A DNA stretch of 9,093 nt from Candidatus Roizmanbacteria bacterium (lineage in GTDB: Bacteria > Patescibacteriota > Microgenomatia > UBA1406 > GWC2-37-13): contig JALWZV010000004.1 in NCBI GenBank assembly GCA_027002315.1, positions 1 to 9,093 of the forward strand, written 5' to 3'. Made by a program: the position numbers and the translations under genes. Below are positions 1-6,602 of this stretch, piece by piece. The notes under the pieces were generated by a model that was not told the DNA's origin, ran no database searches, and saw only the letters and a program-made list of their open reading frames with translations. Every line of letters begins with the position of its first letter. Position 1 is the stretch's first letter.

Positions 1-442
1 GACCCATACAGTAATTGCAACTCTCGTCACCACATGAATCTGAGGTTGATGTTCCCTCTGTTTCTAAATGAACACATATTTTATAATCATCGCAATAAGT
101 ACTAGAGTTATCGCATCCAGATGGTGAAGCTTCGTAATAATACACATAACTTGGACATTTTGGATCGTTTGGTAGTTTAGAGATATAGGTATTTCCATTA
201 TAGGTTAATGATCCTGGATTACAGGAAGAAAAACTCATAGATGTAGGATATCCATCGGCGTCGCTTTTGTACTGCTCGAGAGCAGAACGAATCTGACCTA
301 AATCAGTTTTTCTCCTCGCGTCACGTGATGTTTTCATAAAACGACTATAACTAACAGCTGCTCCAGAAGTTAATAAACCTATAATTGTAGTAACAACTAA
401 TATCTCTATTAATGTAAAACCCTTATTTTCAAAAATTCTCAT
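1..442 (-). CDS. Type IV prepilin-like protein, partial (3' end lies beyond the left edge)
   Basis: Third of three tandem prepilins on this strand. The ATG at 442 opens a frame with no stop through position 1, so 147 residues are visible and the C-terminus is missing. The N-terminus has a class III prepilin signal: a short leader with charged residues, then KG|FTLIEIL with the predicted cleavage after Gly8 and Glu at mature position 5, followed by a hydrophobic helix (about residues 9-30). It continues into SRDARRKTDL, the same helix motif as in the two upstream pilins, and a DGYPT segment typical of PulG-like pseudopilins. Eight cysteines are visible, mostly in the C-terminal half, so disulfides are plausible. 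It starts 15 bp after the previous pilin's stop and is probably co-transcribed. No Shine-Dalgarno site is visible. Likely a minor or tip pilin; the exact role cannot be read from sequence. Confidence 0.88.
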   Translation of the reverse strand, partial: MRIFENKGFTLIEILVVTTIIGLLTSGAAVSYSRFMKTSRDARRKTDLGQIRSALEQYKSDADGYPTSMSFSSCNPGSLTYNGNTYISKLPNDPKCPSYVYYYEASPSGCDNSSTYCDDYKICVHLETEGTSTSDSCGDESCNYCMG

Positions 443-457
443 ATCAATTTAGAACTA

Positions 458-835
458 TTATTGTTGATTATACACACAGAATTGTGTGGAATTTGTTTCC
501 AGATCAGTGCAAACTTGATAATTTGTCTCTGTCAAGGCCTGCGTTGGATACGGTGTTGTTGTTTTAGGATCAACAGGTATGCTCGTTAAGATTGCCACAG
601 ATGGAGAAGGGCACACAATATTAGTGCTTATGTCAGTCGGATACTTATACCCACAGGTAGAGTAATATTGCTCCATAGCGTTTTGTATTGTTTTTAAATC
701 ACTTTTTCTTTTTGCATCTCTTGCTTTTTTTTGAGCCGACGAAAAAGACAACGCTCCAAGCCCTGCCATAATCGAGATTATTCCAACAGCAACCAAAATC
801 TCTAATAAAGTAAAACCCTTTTTCATACTAAACAT
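458..835 (-). CDS. Type IV prepilin-like protein (minor pilin/pseudopilin)
   Basis: A complete 125-residue prepilin. The signal MKKG|FTLLEILV has Gly7 as the cleavage site and Glu at mature position 5, followed by a hydrophobic helix to about residue 30 and then ARDAKRKSDL and AMEQYY, the usual alpha-1 extension. The C-terminal domain is small (about 70 residues) and has four cysteines (TCGY, VCPS, QVCTD, QFCVY), suggesting one or two disulfides. An in-frame ATG at 826 would give the shorter leader MKKG, which is closer to a typical prepilin. Neither start has a Shine-Dalgarno site, so the choice between 835 and 826 is open. The gene starts 6 bp after the neighbouring pilin's stop and ends 15 bp before the next, which indicates an operon. 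It is a paralogue of its neighbours and is probably a minor pilin, since its promoter is weaker than that of the pilin at 6081. Confidence 0.9.
   Translation of the reverse strand: MFSMKKGFTLLEILVAVGIISIMAGLGALSFSSAQKKARDAKRKSDLKTIQNAMEQYYSTCGYKYPTDISTNIVCPSPSVAILTSIPVDPKTTTPYPTQALTETNYQVCTDLETNSTQFCVYNQQ
696..721 (-). repeat. 26-bp exact direct repeat, copy 1 (inside a pilin gene)
   Basis: Identical over 26 bases to 1161-1186 in the neighbouring pilin gene. It encodes the RDAKRKSDL helix segment in both. The match breaks immediately on both sides. It probably reflects duplication of pilin genes with strong conservation or gene conversion of this segment, and not a mobile element. Confidence 0.85.
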
Positions 836-841
836 ATATGA

Positions 842-1294
842 TTAATTAAAATTAATAACAAAACACTTATTTGTAGAGCAACTCACACCAACTCTATTTA
901 AATAATCTGCTGGGCAACTAGTTCCACTTGTGTCTGTGGTATCTTCTAAACATGCTGCTAATACATAAGTCAAGTCACCGGTGTTATTATAGTAATACTT
1001 AAGACCAGTTGATGGATCTCCCGGAACCTCTGTTAAATAAACAGTGCTTCCTTCAGTAAACGAACTTCCCACAGTAAGACCATCATAAGTTGTGTTAGAT
1101 GGAAACGACGGGGGAGAATGTGTTTGTTGATAAAGCTCTAAAGATTTCTCAATTGATCTCAAATCACTTTTTCTTTTTGCATCTCTACTCTTAACTCTGT
1201 AAGCCATCAGGTTTGGAACGGTTATTGCTGTTAGTGTTCCTATTATTGCAATCACTACTAGCAGTTCTATTAAAGTAAAACCTTTTTTTAGCAT
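842..1294 (-). CDS. Type IV prepilin-like protein (minor pilin/pseudopilin)
   Basis: A complete 150-residue prepilin. MLKKG|FTLIELLVVIAII is a textbook class III signal with cleavage after Gly5 and Glu at mature position 5. The hydrophobic helix ends near residue 30 and is followed by SRDAKRKSDLRSIEKSLELY. The globular part contains VPGDPSTGLKYYY, resembling the DP-x-x-G-x-x-Y/Y-Y-Y segment of PulG-like pseudopilins. There are four cysteines, the last two in a C-terminal CSTNKC. The start at 1294 lies 1 bp after the stop of the delta-prime-like gene, so translation is probably coupled and transcription shared. Upstream AT-rich sequence has no Shine-Dalgarno motif. Likely a minor or tip pilin that needs the PilB/PilC machinery encoded divergently; specific function unknown. 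Confidence 0.92.
   Translation of the reverse strand: MLKKGFTLIELLVVIAIIGTLTAITVPNLMAYRVKSRDAKRKSDLRSIEKSLELYQQTHSPPSFPSNTTYDGLTVGSSFTEGSTVYLTEVPGDPSTGLKYYYNNTGDLTYVLAACLEDTTDTSGTSCPADYLNRVGVSCSTNKCFVINFN
1161..1186 (-). repeat. 26-bp exact direct repeat, copy 2 (inside a pilin gene)
   Basis: Second copy of the sequence at 696-721, in the same codon frame and encoding the same RDAKRKSDL segment. The two copies lie 465 bp apart, one in each of two adjacent paralogous pilin genes. Confidence 0.85.
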
Positions 1295-1295
1295 A

Positions 1296-1931
1296 TTATT
1301 CAGTATACAATTTTCTTAAAAAAAATAAAAGATTGTCAACACCTAACTGATATTTTAAATTATATCTATCAATTAATCTTAAAACCTCAAATGATTTTTT
1401 AATCCCAACTATAGAGTTCTTATCGTTATTTAATAGTCTTATGCGTAAAGCATTGATTATATTCTTTATAAACAAAACAGCGTCATCTTTTTTTGCAAAA
1501 ATAGGAAAGTTTGTAAAATCAGATAAAATGTGGTCTAAGTTTAAAACACTATTCTCTATTTTACTAACACTATCATTAATCTTAATAATTTTGCAACGTG
1601 ATAAAACTGTTGGTAAAACAGATGAAACCGATGAACATATTAGTATGAAAATATTGGAGTTAGATTTTTCCTCCAATGTTTTAAGCATTGCGTTTTGAAC
1701 CTCACTACTGGCATCACAAAAACCGTATAAAATAATCACTCTTGTCTCCTTAGTGTTTAGATTAAGACTTCTTCTGAGTACCTTCACTTGCTCTAATAAC
1801 AGCTTATTGTTCTTACCTTTTGGTTTTATATAAAAGACAGATCCTTTGGATAACCCCTTTAACTTTAATAAAGAAGAAATATATTTTTTAGCATCGCTGT
1901 TTTTATTTACCTTTAGAATCACTGGTACCAT
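1296..1931 (-). CDS. Short DNA polymerase III delta-prime (HolB)-like AAA+ protein without P-loop
   Basis: A 211-residue protein resembling the central part of the clamp-loader delta-prime subunit. Visible hallmarks are a basic KPKGKN segment followed by LLEQVKVLRRSL (matching the family's 'I-x-V-x-x-I-R-x-L' region), VIILYGFCDASSEVQNAMLKTLEE (sensor/Walker-B-like strand and the NALLKTLEE signature, residues 66-88), a strand like FILICSS, and PTVLSRCKI (SRC motif, residues 111-113). It is much shorter than typical delta-prime (about 330 residues): no Walker A loop and no zinc-binding cysteines are present, and an in-frame TAA at 1941-1943 rules out extending the start upstream. The C-terminal roughly 90 residues are helical, as in the collar domain, but not recognisable. 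It is the first gene of the leftward set and is followed after 1 bp by pilins. Either a minimal clamp-loader subunit or a repurposed paralogue; the family assignment is fairly secure, the function less so. Confidence 0.72.
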   Translation of the reverse strand: MVPVILKVNKNSDAKKYISSLLKLKGLSKGSVFYIKPKGKNNKLLLEQVKVLRRSLNLNTKETRVIILYGFCDASSEVQNAMLKTLEEKSNSNIFILICSSVSSVLPTVLSRCKIIKINDSVSKIENSVLNLDHILSDFTNFPIFAKKDDAVLFIKNIINALRIRLLNNDKNSIVGIKKSFEVLRLIDRYNLKYQLGVDNLLFFLRKLYTE

Positions 1932-1937
1932 ATATTG

Positions 1938-1959
1938 TGATTACATTGTAACATAATCA
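1938..1959. promoter_or_regulatory. Dyad symmetric element in the divergent promoter region (possible operator)
   Basis: TGATTA (1938-1943) and TAATCA (1954-1959) are perfect inverted half-sites 10 bp apart, with two further symmetric base pairs inside (8 of 11 positions match). The element covers the leftward -10 and touches the -35 zone of the rightward promoter, so one bound dimer could affect both operons. In AT-rich DNA a chance origin is quite possible. Confidence 0.3.
1945..1953 (-). promoter_or_regulatory. Candidate extended -10 promoter for the leftward delta-prime/pilin operon
   Basis: Read on the minus strand this is TGTTACAAT: a TGn extension plus TACAAT, a 5/6 match to TATAAT. 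No good -35 is seen at 17 bp. The predicted start of transcription is near 1938, leaving a leader of under ten bases before the ATG at 1931, so the message may be nearly leaderless. Confidence 0.45.
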
Positions 1960-1976
1960 ATATTCATCTTGCATTT

Positions 1977-1985
1977 TGCTGTAAT
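1977..1985 (+). promoter_or_regulatory. Candidate extended -10 promoter for pilB-pilT-pilC
   Basis: TGCTGTAAT reads as TGn plus TGTAAT (5/6 to TATAAT). The -35 position 17 bp upstream (1957-1962, TCAATA) matches TTGACA at only 3 of 6 positions. The predicted transcription start near 1992 leaves roughly 12 bases before the pilB ATG at 2004. Confidence 0.42.
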
Positions 1986-2003
1986 AACATTTACCATGAA
2001 ATT

Positions 2004-3722
2004 ATGGCATTTAGTTATCACAAAATACCACCAAAGCAACTCTTATCAGCATTAGTTCAGTTGGGATATGTTAAAGATATAGATCAACAAAAATACGAGA
2101 TAGACAGTATTAAACTAAATATGCCAATTGATGAATACTTACTTAAAAATATTAATTTAAAAAAAACATATTTAGAACAAGCTATAAATAAACTATATAA
2201 TCTTCCGTACATCAGCGTTCAAAGTTCTGTAACCGATCCTCAGGTACTTAAATTTATCTCTGAAGGTATAGCAAAACATTATAAAATAGTTCCCATCGCA
2301 ATGAATGAAAACACGTTAATCGTTGCCACATCAAATCCTTTTGATTTTTCGCTACATGAATTTTTAGAAAATAAAACAAAAAAGAAGGTCTCTTTTATTT
2401 TTTACTATCCAGATCACATAGAAGAACTCATAAGCGCTTCCTACACGCAAAATATATCTCCAGAGGTAACAGAGGCTTTGGAAGAGTATCAAGCCACTCC
2501 ATATGCAAAAAGTAGACAAAAGAACGTCGTTATTAAAGAGTCTCCTGTTGCTAAAATCGTTAACTCTATAATAGAGTTTGCTATGAAAGGTAGAGCTTCA
2601 GATATTCACATAGAGCCAGAAAAAAATAAGTCTCGGGTACGATACAGAATAGACGGAATTCTTTACGAAAAGTTATCACTACCAAAAGCGTTACACGACT
2701 CAATAGTGTCAAGAATCAAGATTTTGTCCGGAATGAAGATAGATGAAAAGAGAGTTCCTCAAGACGGTAGATTTTCATTCAAACTTGGACAAGACGAAAT
2801 TGATCTTCGTGTCTCAACACTCCCAACAATTAAAGGTGAAAAGGTTGTTATGAGGTTATTAAAAAAAAGTGGAGGAATACCAACATTAACTGAGCTGGGG
2901 TTAAAAGGACCACAGCTAAAAGATCTGAAAGAGGCCATAAGCAAACCTTACGGTATTATTCTTATCACAGGACCAACTGGGTCAGGAAAAACAACAACTT
3001 TATACTCCATACTTTCTAAGCTTAATCAACCTGGGGTTAATATTATGACTTTAGAGGATCCTGTTGAGTATCAGATACCTGGAATAAATCAGGTTCAAAT
3101 TAACCCTGCAGCAGGGTTAACCTTTGCTAACGGTCTACGTTCATTCTTACGACAAGACCCTAACATTATACTTGTTGGAGAGATTAGAGACTCAGAAACA
3201 ACACACTTGGCTATTCAAGCAGCGTTAACAGGACATCTTGTTTTTTCAACACTGCACACAAACGATTCAGCCACAGCTATACCTAGGTTGGTTGATCTAG
3301 GAGGAGAGCCCTTTCTGATCTCCTCAGTTTTAAACGCTGTGGTAGCGCAAAGAATAGTAAGAAGAATTTGTCCTTACTGTAAAACAACATACGAGATTCA
3401 ACCAGAGGTTGAAAAAGATATTATAAATGTTCTAGGAGATCTTCTTCCAAAAAAATACAAAGACTCACAAAAGATAACAGTTGCTAAGGGTAAAGGCTGT
3501 GACGAGTGTAATAATACAGGGTATCTTGGAAGAATAGGTATCTTTGAGGTTTTAAAAATATCTTCCACAATTAATAAAATGATTTTACAAGAAGCGTCTG
3601 CCAAAGACATAGAAAATCAAGCTAGAAAAGAAGGTTTGATAACAATGGAACAGGATGGATATTTAAAAGTTCTAGAAGGTGTAACTACTATAGAAGAGGT
3701 GTTAAGAGTTTCAAAAATATAA
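2004..3722 (+). CDS. pilB: Type IV pilus extension ATPase PilB (GspE/MshE family)
   Basis: A 572-residue cytoplasmic hexameric ATPase that powers pilin polymerisation. Domain order: an MshEN/GspE N-terminal region (about residues 8-145); the N2 domain with ASDIHIEP (198-205) and RYRIDG; then the RecA-like core with Walker A GPTGSGKT (323-330), the Asp box TLEDPVEY (349-356), Walker B IILVGEIRD (388-396) and the His box STLHT (415-419). A four-cysteine zinc site, C456-C459 and C499-C502, is intact and, with the long N-terminus, separates PilB from PilT. Length is typical for the family. The ATG at 2004 starts without a Shine-Dalgarno site. pilT follows after 3 bp, so translation may be coupled. 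The product should act on PilC, encoded two genes downstream. All catalytic motifs are present and no truncation is seen. Confidence 0.97.
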   Translation: MAFSYHKIPPKQLLSALVQLGYVKDIDQQKYEIDSIKLNMPIDEYLLKNINLKKTYLEQAINKLYNLPYISVQSSVTDPQVLKFISEGIAKHYKIVPIAMNENTLIVATSNPFDFSLHEFLENKTKKKVSFIFYYPDHIEELISASYTQNISPEVTEALEEYQATPYAKSRQKNVVIKESPVAKIVNSIIEFAMKGRASDIHIEPEKNKSRVRYRIDGILYEKLSLPKALHDSIVSRIKILSGMKIDEKRVPQDGRFSFKLGQDEIDLRVSTLPTIKGEKVVMRLLKKSGGIPTLTELGLKGPQLKDLKEAISKPYGIILITGPTGSGKTTTLYSILSKLNQPGVNIMTLEDPVEYQIPGINQVQINPAAGLTFANGLRSFLRQDPNIILVGEIRDSETTHLAIQAALTGHLVFSTLHTNDSATAIPRLVDLGGEPFLISSVLNAVVAQRIVRRICPYCKTTYEIQPEVEKDIINVLGDLLPKKYKDSQKITVAKGKGCDECNNTGYLGRIGIFEVLKISSTINKMILQEASAKDIENQARKEGLITMEQDGYLKVLEGVTTIEEVLRVSKI

Positions 3723-3725
3723 ATT

Positions 3726-4775
3726 ATGATAGACAAAATCATTCAAAAATCATTAGAAAAAAACGCATCTGATATACATTTAATCACAAAGTATAGGCCT
3801 TTTTTTAGAATCAACGGAAAACTTCTTAAAATGGATGAATTCCCAAATACTTTGTCTGCTAAAGATGTAGAAAACATCATAGCGAGTTTGATAAATCATA
3901 GACAACTAGAGGTCTACAAGGAAAATAAAGAATTAGATTTTGCTTATAGTTACCAGAACTCAAGATTTAGAATTAACATCTACACAGCTCAAGATAACCC
4001 TGCTGTATCTATACGAATCATACCTAAAAAGATAAAAACATTAAAGGAACTCTTATTGCCAGAATCTCTTAATGAGGTCTCTACCTACAATTATGGTTTA
4101 GTTCTGGTCACAGGACAAACAGGACAAGGTAAGTCCACCACATTGGCATCTTTGATAAATGAGATAAACCTCTACCAGGCAAAACACATCGTTACAATAG
4201 AGGATCCAATAGAGTATGTATATGAAAAAGGAGCCTCTATTATCTCACAAAGAGAACTTATAACTGATACTTTATCATGGAGAAACGCTCTAAGATCTGT
4301 GTTAAGAGAAGATCCTGATGTCATATTGGTAGGGGAGATGAGAGATTTTGAAACAATACAAGCAGTGTTAACACTAGCAGAAACAGGTCACCTAGTATTT
4401 TCAACATTACATACTAGCTCAACCTCAGAAACAATTAATCGTATCGTTGATATATTTCCTCCTCACAAACAAAACCAAATTAAGACACAACTCGCATCTG
4501 TTCTAAAGTTAATAATCTCTCAAAAATTAATTCCAAAACAAGACGATATTGTGAGAATACCAGCAGTAGAGGTTCTAAAAAACACTCCAGCAGTTGCTTC
4601 TCTGATTAGAGAAGGAAAAACCCATATGATACAAAACATACTACAAACATCTGAAAATGCTGGAATGATTATTTTTGAAAAATACTTATTAAAATTATAT
4701 AGAGAAGGAATGATTGCTGAAAGCACAGCTTTAGAATATGCTTTTAGACCAAGTCTAATGAAAAAAATAATTTAA
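3726..4775 (+). CDS. pilT: Type IV pilus retraction ATPase PilT
   Basis: A 349-residue hexameric ATPase that drives pilus depolymerisation, giving twitching motility, DNA uptake or attachment force. The N-terminal PAS-like domain carries ASDIHL (14-19). The core has Walker A GQTGQGKS (130-137), Asp box TIEDPIEY (157-164), Walker B VILVGEMRD (199-207) and His box STLHT (226-230). The C-terminal AVASLIREGK (289-298) is the counterpart of PilT's AIRNLIRE motif, which is specific for retraction ATPases, and there is no tetracysteine zinc site. Length matches the family. The Walker A loop has Gln where most PilT proteins have Pro and Ser (GPTGSGKS); the consensus GxxxxGKS is kept, so activity is expected. 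It lies 3 bp after pilB and 13 bp before pilC in one operon. Confidence 0.96.
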   Translation: MIDKIIQKSLEKNASDIHLITKYRPFFRINGKLLKMDEFPNTLSAKDVENIIASLINHRQLEVYKENKELDFAYSYQNSRFRINIYTAQDNPAVSIRIIPKKIKTLKELLLPESLNEVSTYNYGLVLVTGQTGQGKSTTLASLINEINLYQAKHIVTIEDPIEYVYEKGASIISQRELITDTLSWRNALRSVLREDPDVILVGEMRDFETIQAVLTLAETGHLVFSTLHTSSTSETINRIVDIFPPHKQNQIKTQLASVLKLIISQKLIPKQDDIVRIPAVEVLKNTPAVASLIREGKTHMIQNILQTSENAGMIIFEKYLLKLYREGMIAESTALEYAFRPSLMKKII

Positions 4776-4788
4776 ACCCATAAGATTT

Positions 4789-5988
4789 ATGTTTTTTAAA
4801 TATAGAGCTATAAACAAGGACGGAAAAATATTTTCAGGAAAAATTAATGTAGAGAATAAAAAAGTTTTGATAACATATCTTAAACAAAGAGGTCTAACTC
4901 CATTTAAGATTCAAAAAGTTGATGCATCTAAATCTCTTCTCGGTTTTCTTTTCAATAGAATCTCATTTAACGATATAGTTTCCTTTACTAGACAGATAGC
5001 GATAATGTTAAATGCAGGTTTAACCTTGATAGATAGTTTAGAAATACTAAAAAAACAGCTTCAGAAACCAAAGATGATTGAACTGGTAAAAGATATTGAT
5101 GAAGAAATTAAAAGTGGAAGTACTTTCTCATCTGCACTCAAAAAATATCCCGAATATTTTCCAAATTTATACATTGCATTGATAAAATCTGGTGAGGCTT
5201 CAGGAAAATTGAGCGAGATTATGATTAAGTTGTCTGATAACTTAGAAAAGTCTCAACAGTTTAAAAGTAAAATTAAGGGGGCGATGATGTATCCAATGAT
5301 TGTTGTTATGGCTATGTTTGGAGTTATGTTCGTAATGATAACGTTTGTTGTTCCTAAGCTGCTTGGCTTATACAAGGATTTCAATATGAAGTTGCCTATG
5401 TCAACCAGAATTTTGATTGCACTATCTGATATCAGCATTAAGTTTTGGCCAATTATAGTTGGAGGTACACTCTTATCTTTTTACGCCATTAAAAAGTTCG
5501 CTAAAACACCAGATGGAAAAAGATTTATTGATAGTAATATGCTTAAAATACCGATAATCAATAATGTTATTGTTATGTCTTCATTAGTAAACTCAACTCG
5601 AACACTCTCAATACTGGTATCATCAGGTATCTCTATTTTAGAAGCGCTCTCTATAGTTATAGAAACAACTGGAAATATAGTGTATCAAGACGCATTTAAG
5701 AATGTGTATACGCAAGTAGAAAAGGGTATATCTATGGGAAGAGCTATGATGAACGAAGGTATATTTCCACCTATACTGATACAGATGACCATGGTTGGAG
5801 AGCAAACAGGACACCTAGATGAGACTATGGGTAGAATATCAGCTTATTTTCAATCCGAATCAGAGATAGCAATTAAGATGTTAACAACGTTAATAGAACC
5901 GGCAATTTTGTTATTCTTGGGTGCAGGTGTAGGTTTTCTGGTCCTTGCTGTAATAACACCAATCTATAATATTACAGCAGCCTTTTAA
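4789..5988 (+). CDS. pilC: Type IV pilus inner-membrane platform protein PilC (GspF family)
   Basis: A 399-residue integral membrane protein that couples PilB/PilT ATPases to pilin insertion and removal. The N-terminal cytoplasmic part (FKYRAINKDGK...SGKI) is typical of the family. Two T2SSF repeats follow: repeat 1 at about residues 64-190 (FTRQIAIMLNAGLTLIDSLE, then SGEASGKLSE) and repeat 2 at about 268-391 (TRTLSILVSSGISILEALS, then VGEQTGHLDE). Membrane segments are seen near 166-190, 219-236 and 366-392, the usual three. Length is that of standard PilC. The start 13 bp after pilT has no Shine-Dalgarno motif, and no terminator hairpin follows the TAA. It is the last gene of the motor operon; the next gene has its own promoter. 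Confidence 0.96.
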   Translation: MFFKYRAINKDGKIFSGKINVENKKVLITYLKQRGLTPFKIQKVDASKSLLGFLFNRISFNDIVSFTRQIAIMLNAGLTLIDSLEILKKQLQKPKMIELVKDIDEEIKSGSTFSSALKKYPEYFPNLYIALIKSGEASGKLSEIMIKLSDNLEKSQQFKSKIKGAMMYPMIVVMAMFGVMFVMITFVVPKLLGLYKDFNMKLPMSTRILIALSDISIKFWPIIVGGTLLSFYAIKKFAKTPDGKRFIDSNMLKIPIINNVIVMSSLVNSTRTLSILVSSGISILEALSIVIETTGNIVYQDAFKNVYTQVEKGISMGRAMMNEGIFPPILIQMTMVGEQTGHLDETMGRISAYFQSESEIAIKMLTTLIEPAILLFLGAGVGFLVLAVITPIYNITAAF

Positions 5989-6013
5989 ATACATAAATAC
6001 TTAATAAAATCGC

Positions 6014-6043
6014 TTGACAAAGTAAACAATAATGTTCTATTAT
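6014..6043 (+). promoter_or_regulatory. Strong sigma-70-type promoter of the pilin gene
   Basis: A perfect -35 TTGACA (6014-6019), an 18-bp spacer and -10 TATTAT (6038-6043, 5/6). Transcription should start near 6050-6052, leaving a leader of about 30 bases before the pilin ATG. An 8-bp palindrome TAACGTTA (6049-6056) sits on the predicted start. This is the closest match to consensus in the window, as expected for a highly expressed major pilin. The spacer 5989-6080 otherwise shows no hairpin, RNA gene or small ORF. Confidence 0.82.
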
Positions 6044-6080
6044 AAAAGTAACGTTAAACATTTCTAAAATACAAACATCT

Positions 6081-6596
6081 ATGAGACTCAAAAAGGCAGG
6101 TTTTACATTAATAGAGCTGTTAATAGTAATTGCGTTGTTGGGAGCGTTAGCTGTAGGAATGATGGCTGCGCTTGATCCATTTGAACAGCTTAAAAAAGGA
6201 ACTGACACAGGTATACGAAACACTGTCTCTGAGTTGCATGGAGGGGTTATTAGATATTACGCTGTAACACAGGGAGATATGCCATGGGATCCATCAGCAA
6301 GTGTTGGACCAATAAATGCTTTAAGTGGTTACAGCGATCCTTTAGGAATATATAAGATTGTAAATGCAGGAGAGCTAAAGCCAGATTTTTCAAGCTTAGC
6401 CGCCAATCAGTTAGAGAAAATAACTGTTATTGGTACTGGTGAGAGTGCAACGGTATGTTTTAAACCAGAATCAAAATCATTCAGATCTGATCCTAACACT
6501 AAGTATAATGCCTCAGGAACTGTTGTAGGTACAGGTACAAGCAACTGTGCTGAGACAAATTCACCCAACTTTAGTTGTTACTGGTGCGTTGAATAA
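6081..6596 (+). CDS. Type IV prepilin, probable major pilin
   Basis: A 171-residue prepilin. The signal is MRLKKAG|FTLIELLIV with cleavage after Gly7, Glu at mature position 5 and a hydrophobic helix to about residue 30. The helix continues into ALDPFEQLKKGTD, a form often seen in pilins of candidate-phyla bacteria and different from the RDAKRKSDL helix of the three minus-strand pilins. The globular domain contains DPLGIYKIV and VCFKPESKSFRSDP, and ends in a cysteine-rich tail with FSCYWCVE. Its four cysteines (one central, one in SNC, two at the end) could form two disulfides. It has its own near-consensus promoter, sits directly behind the pilB-pilT-pilC operon and is followed after 6 bp by a GT-C-type glycosyltransferase-like gene. 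These points favour the major, possibly glycosylated, fibre subunit; 'major' is inferred from promoter and position. Confidence 0.92.
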   Translation: MRLKKAGFTLIELLIVIALLGALAVGMMAALDPFEQLKKGTDTGIRNTVSELHGGVIRYYAVTQGDMPWDPSASVGPINALSGYSDPLGIYKIVNAGELKPDFSSLAANQLEKITVIGTGESATVCFKPESKSFRSDPNTKYNASGTVVGTGTSNCAETNSPNFSCYWCVE

Positions 6597-6602
6597 AGAT
6601 AA

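Noticed and set aside
696..1186. The 26-bp repeat as a CRISPR or mobile-element signature
   Set aside because: Only two copies exist, each in frame inside a pilin gene and encoding a conserved helix; there is no regular spacing, target duplication or transposase.
1441..1698. 85-codon plus-strand ORF antisense to the delta-prime-like gene
   Set aside because: It lies wholly inside a gene with recognisable family motifs on the other strand, has no promoter or family signature, and its hydrophobic stretch is explained by the antisense reading of AT-rich DNA.
1996..2055. Short ORF starting at the ATG just before pilB, out of frame with it (19 codons)
   Set aside because: Considered as a regulatory leader peptide, but it overlaps the pilB start, lacks a ribosome binding site and has no attenuator-like composition or hairpin.
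5989..6013. Intrinsic terminator after pilC
   Set aside because: The AT-rich stretch has no GC-rich hairpin followed by a T-run, so some read-through into the pilin gene is possible.
5972..6223. 83-codon minus-strand ORF over the pilin promoter and pilin start
   Set aside because: It overlaps both the strong promoter and the conserved prepilin N-terminus; the product has no recognisable features and is a shadow frame.
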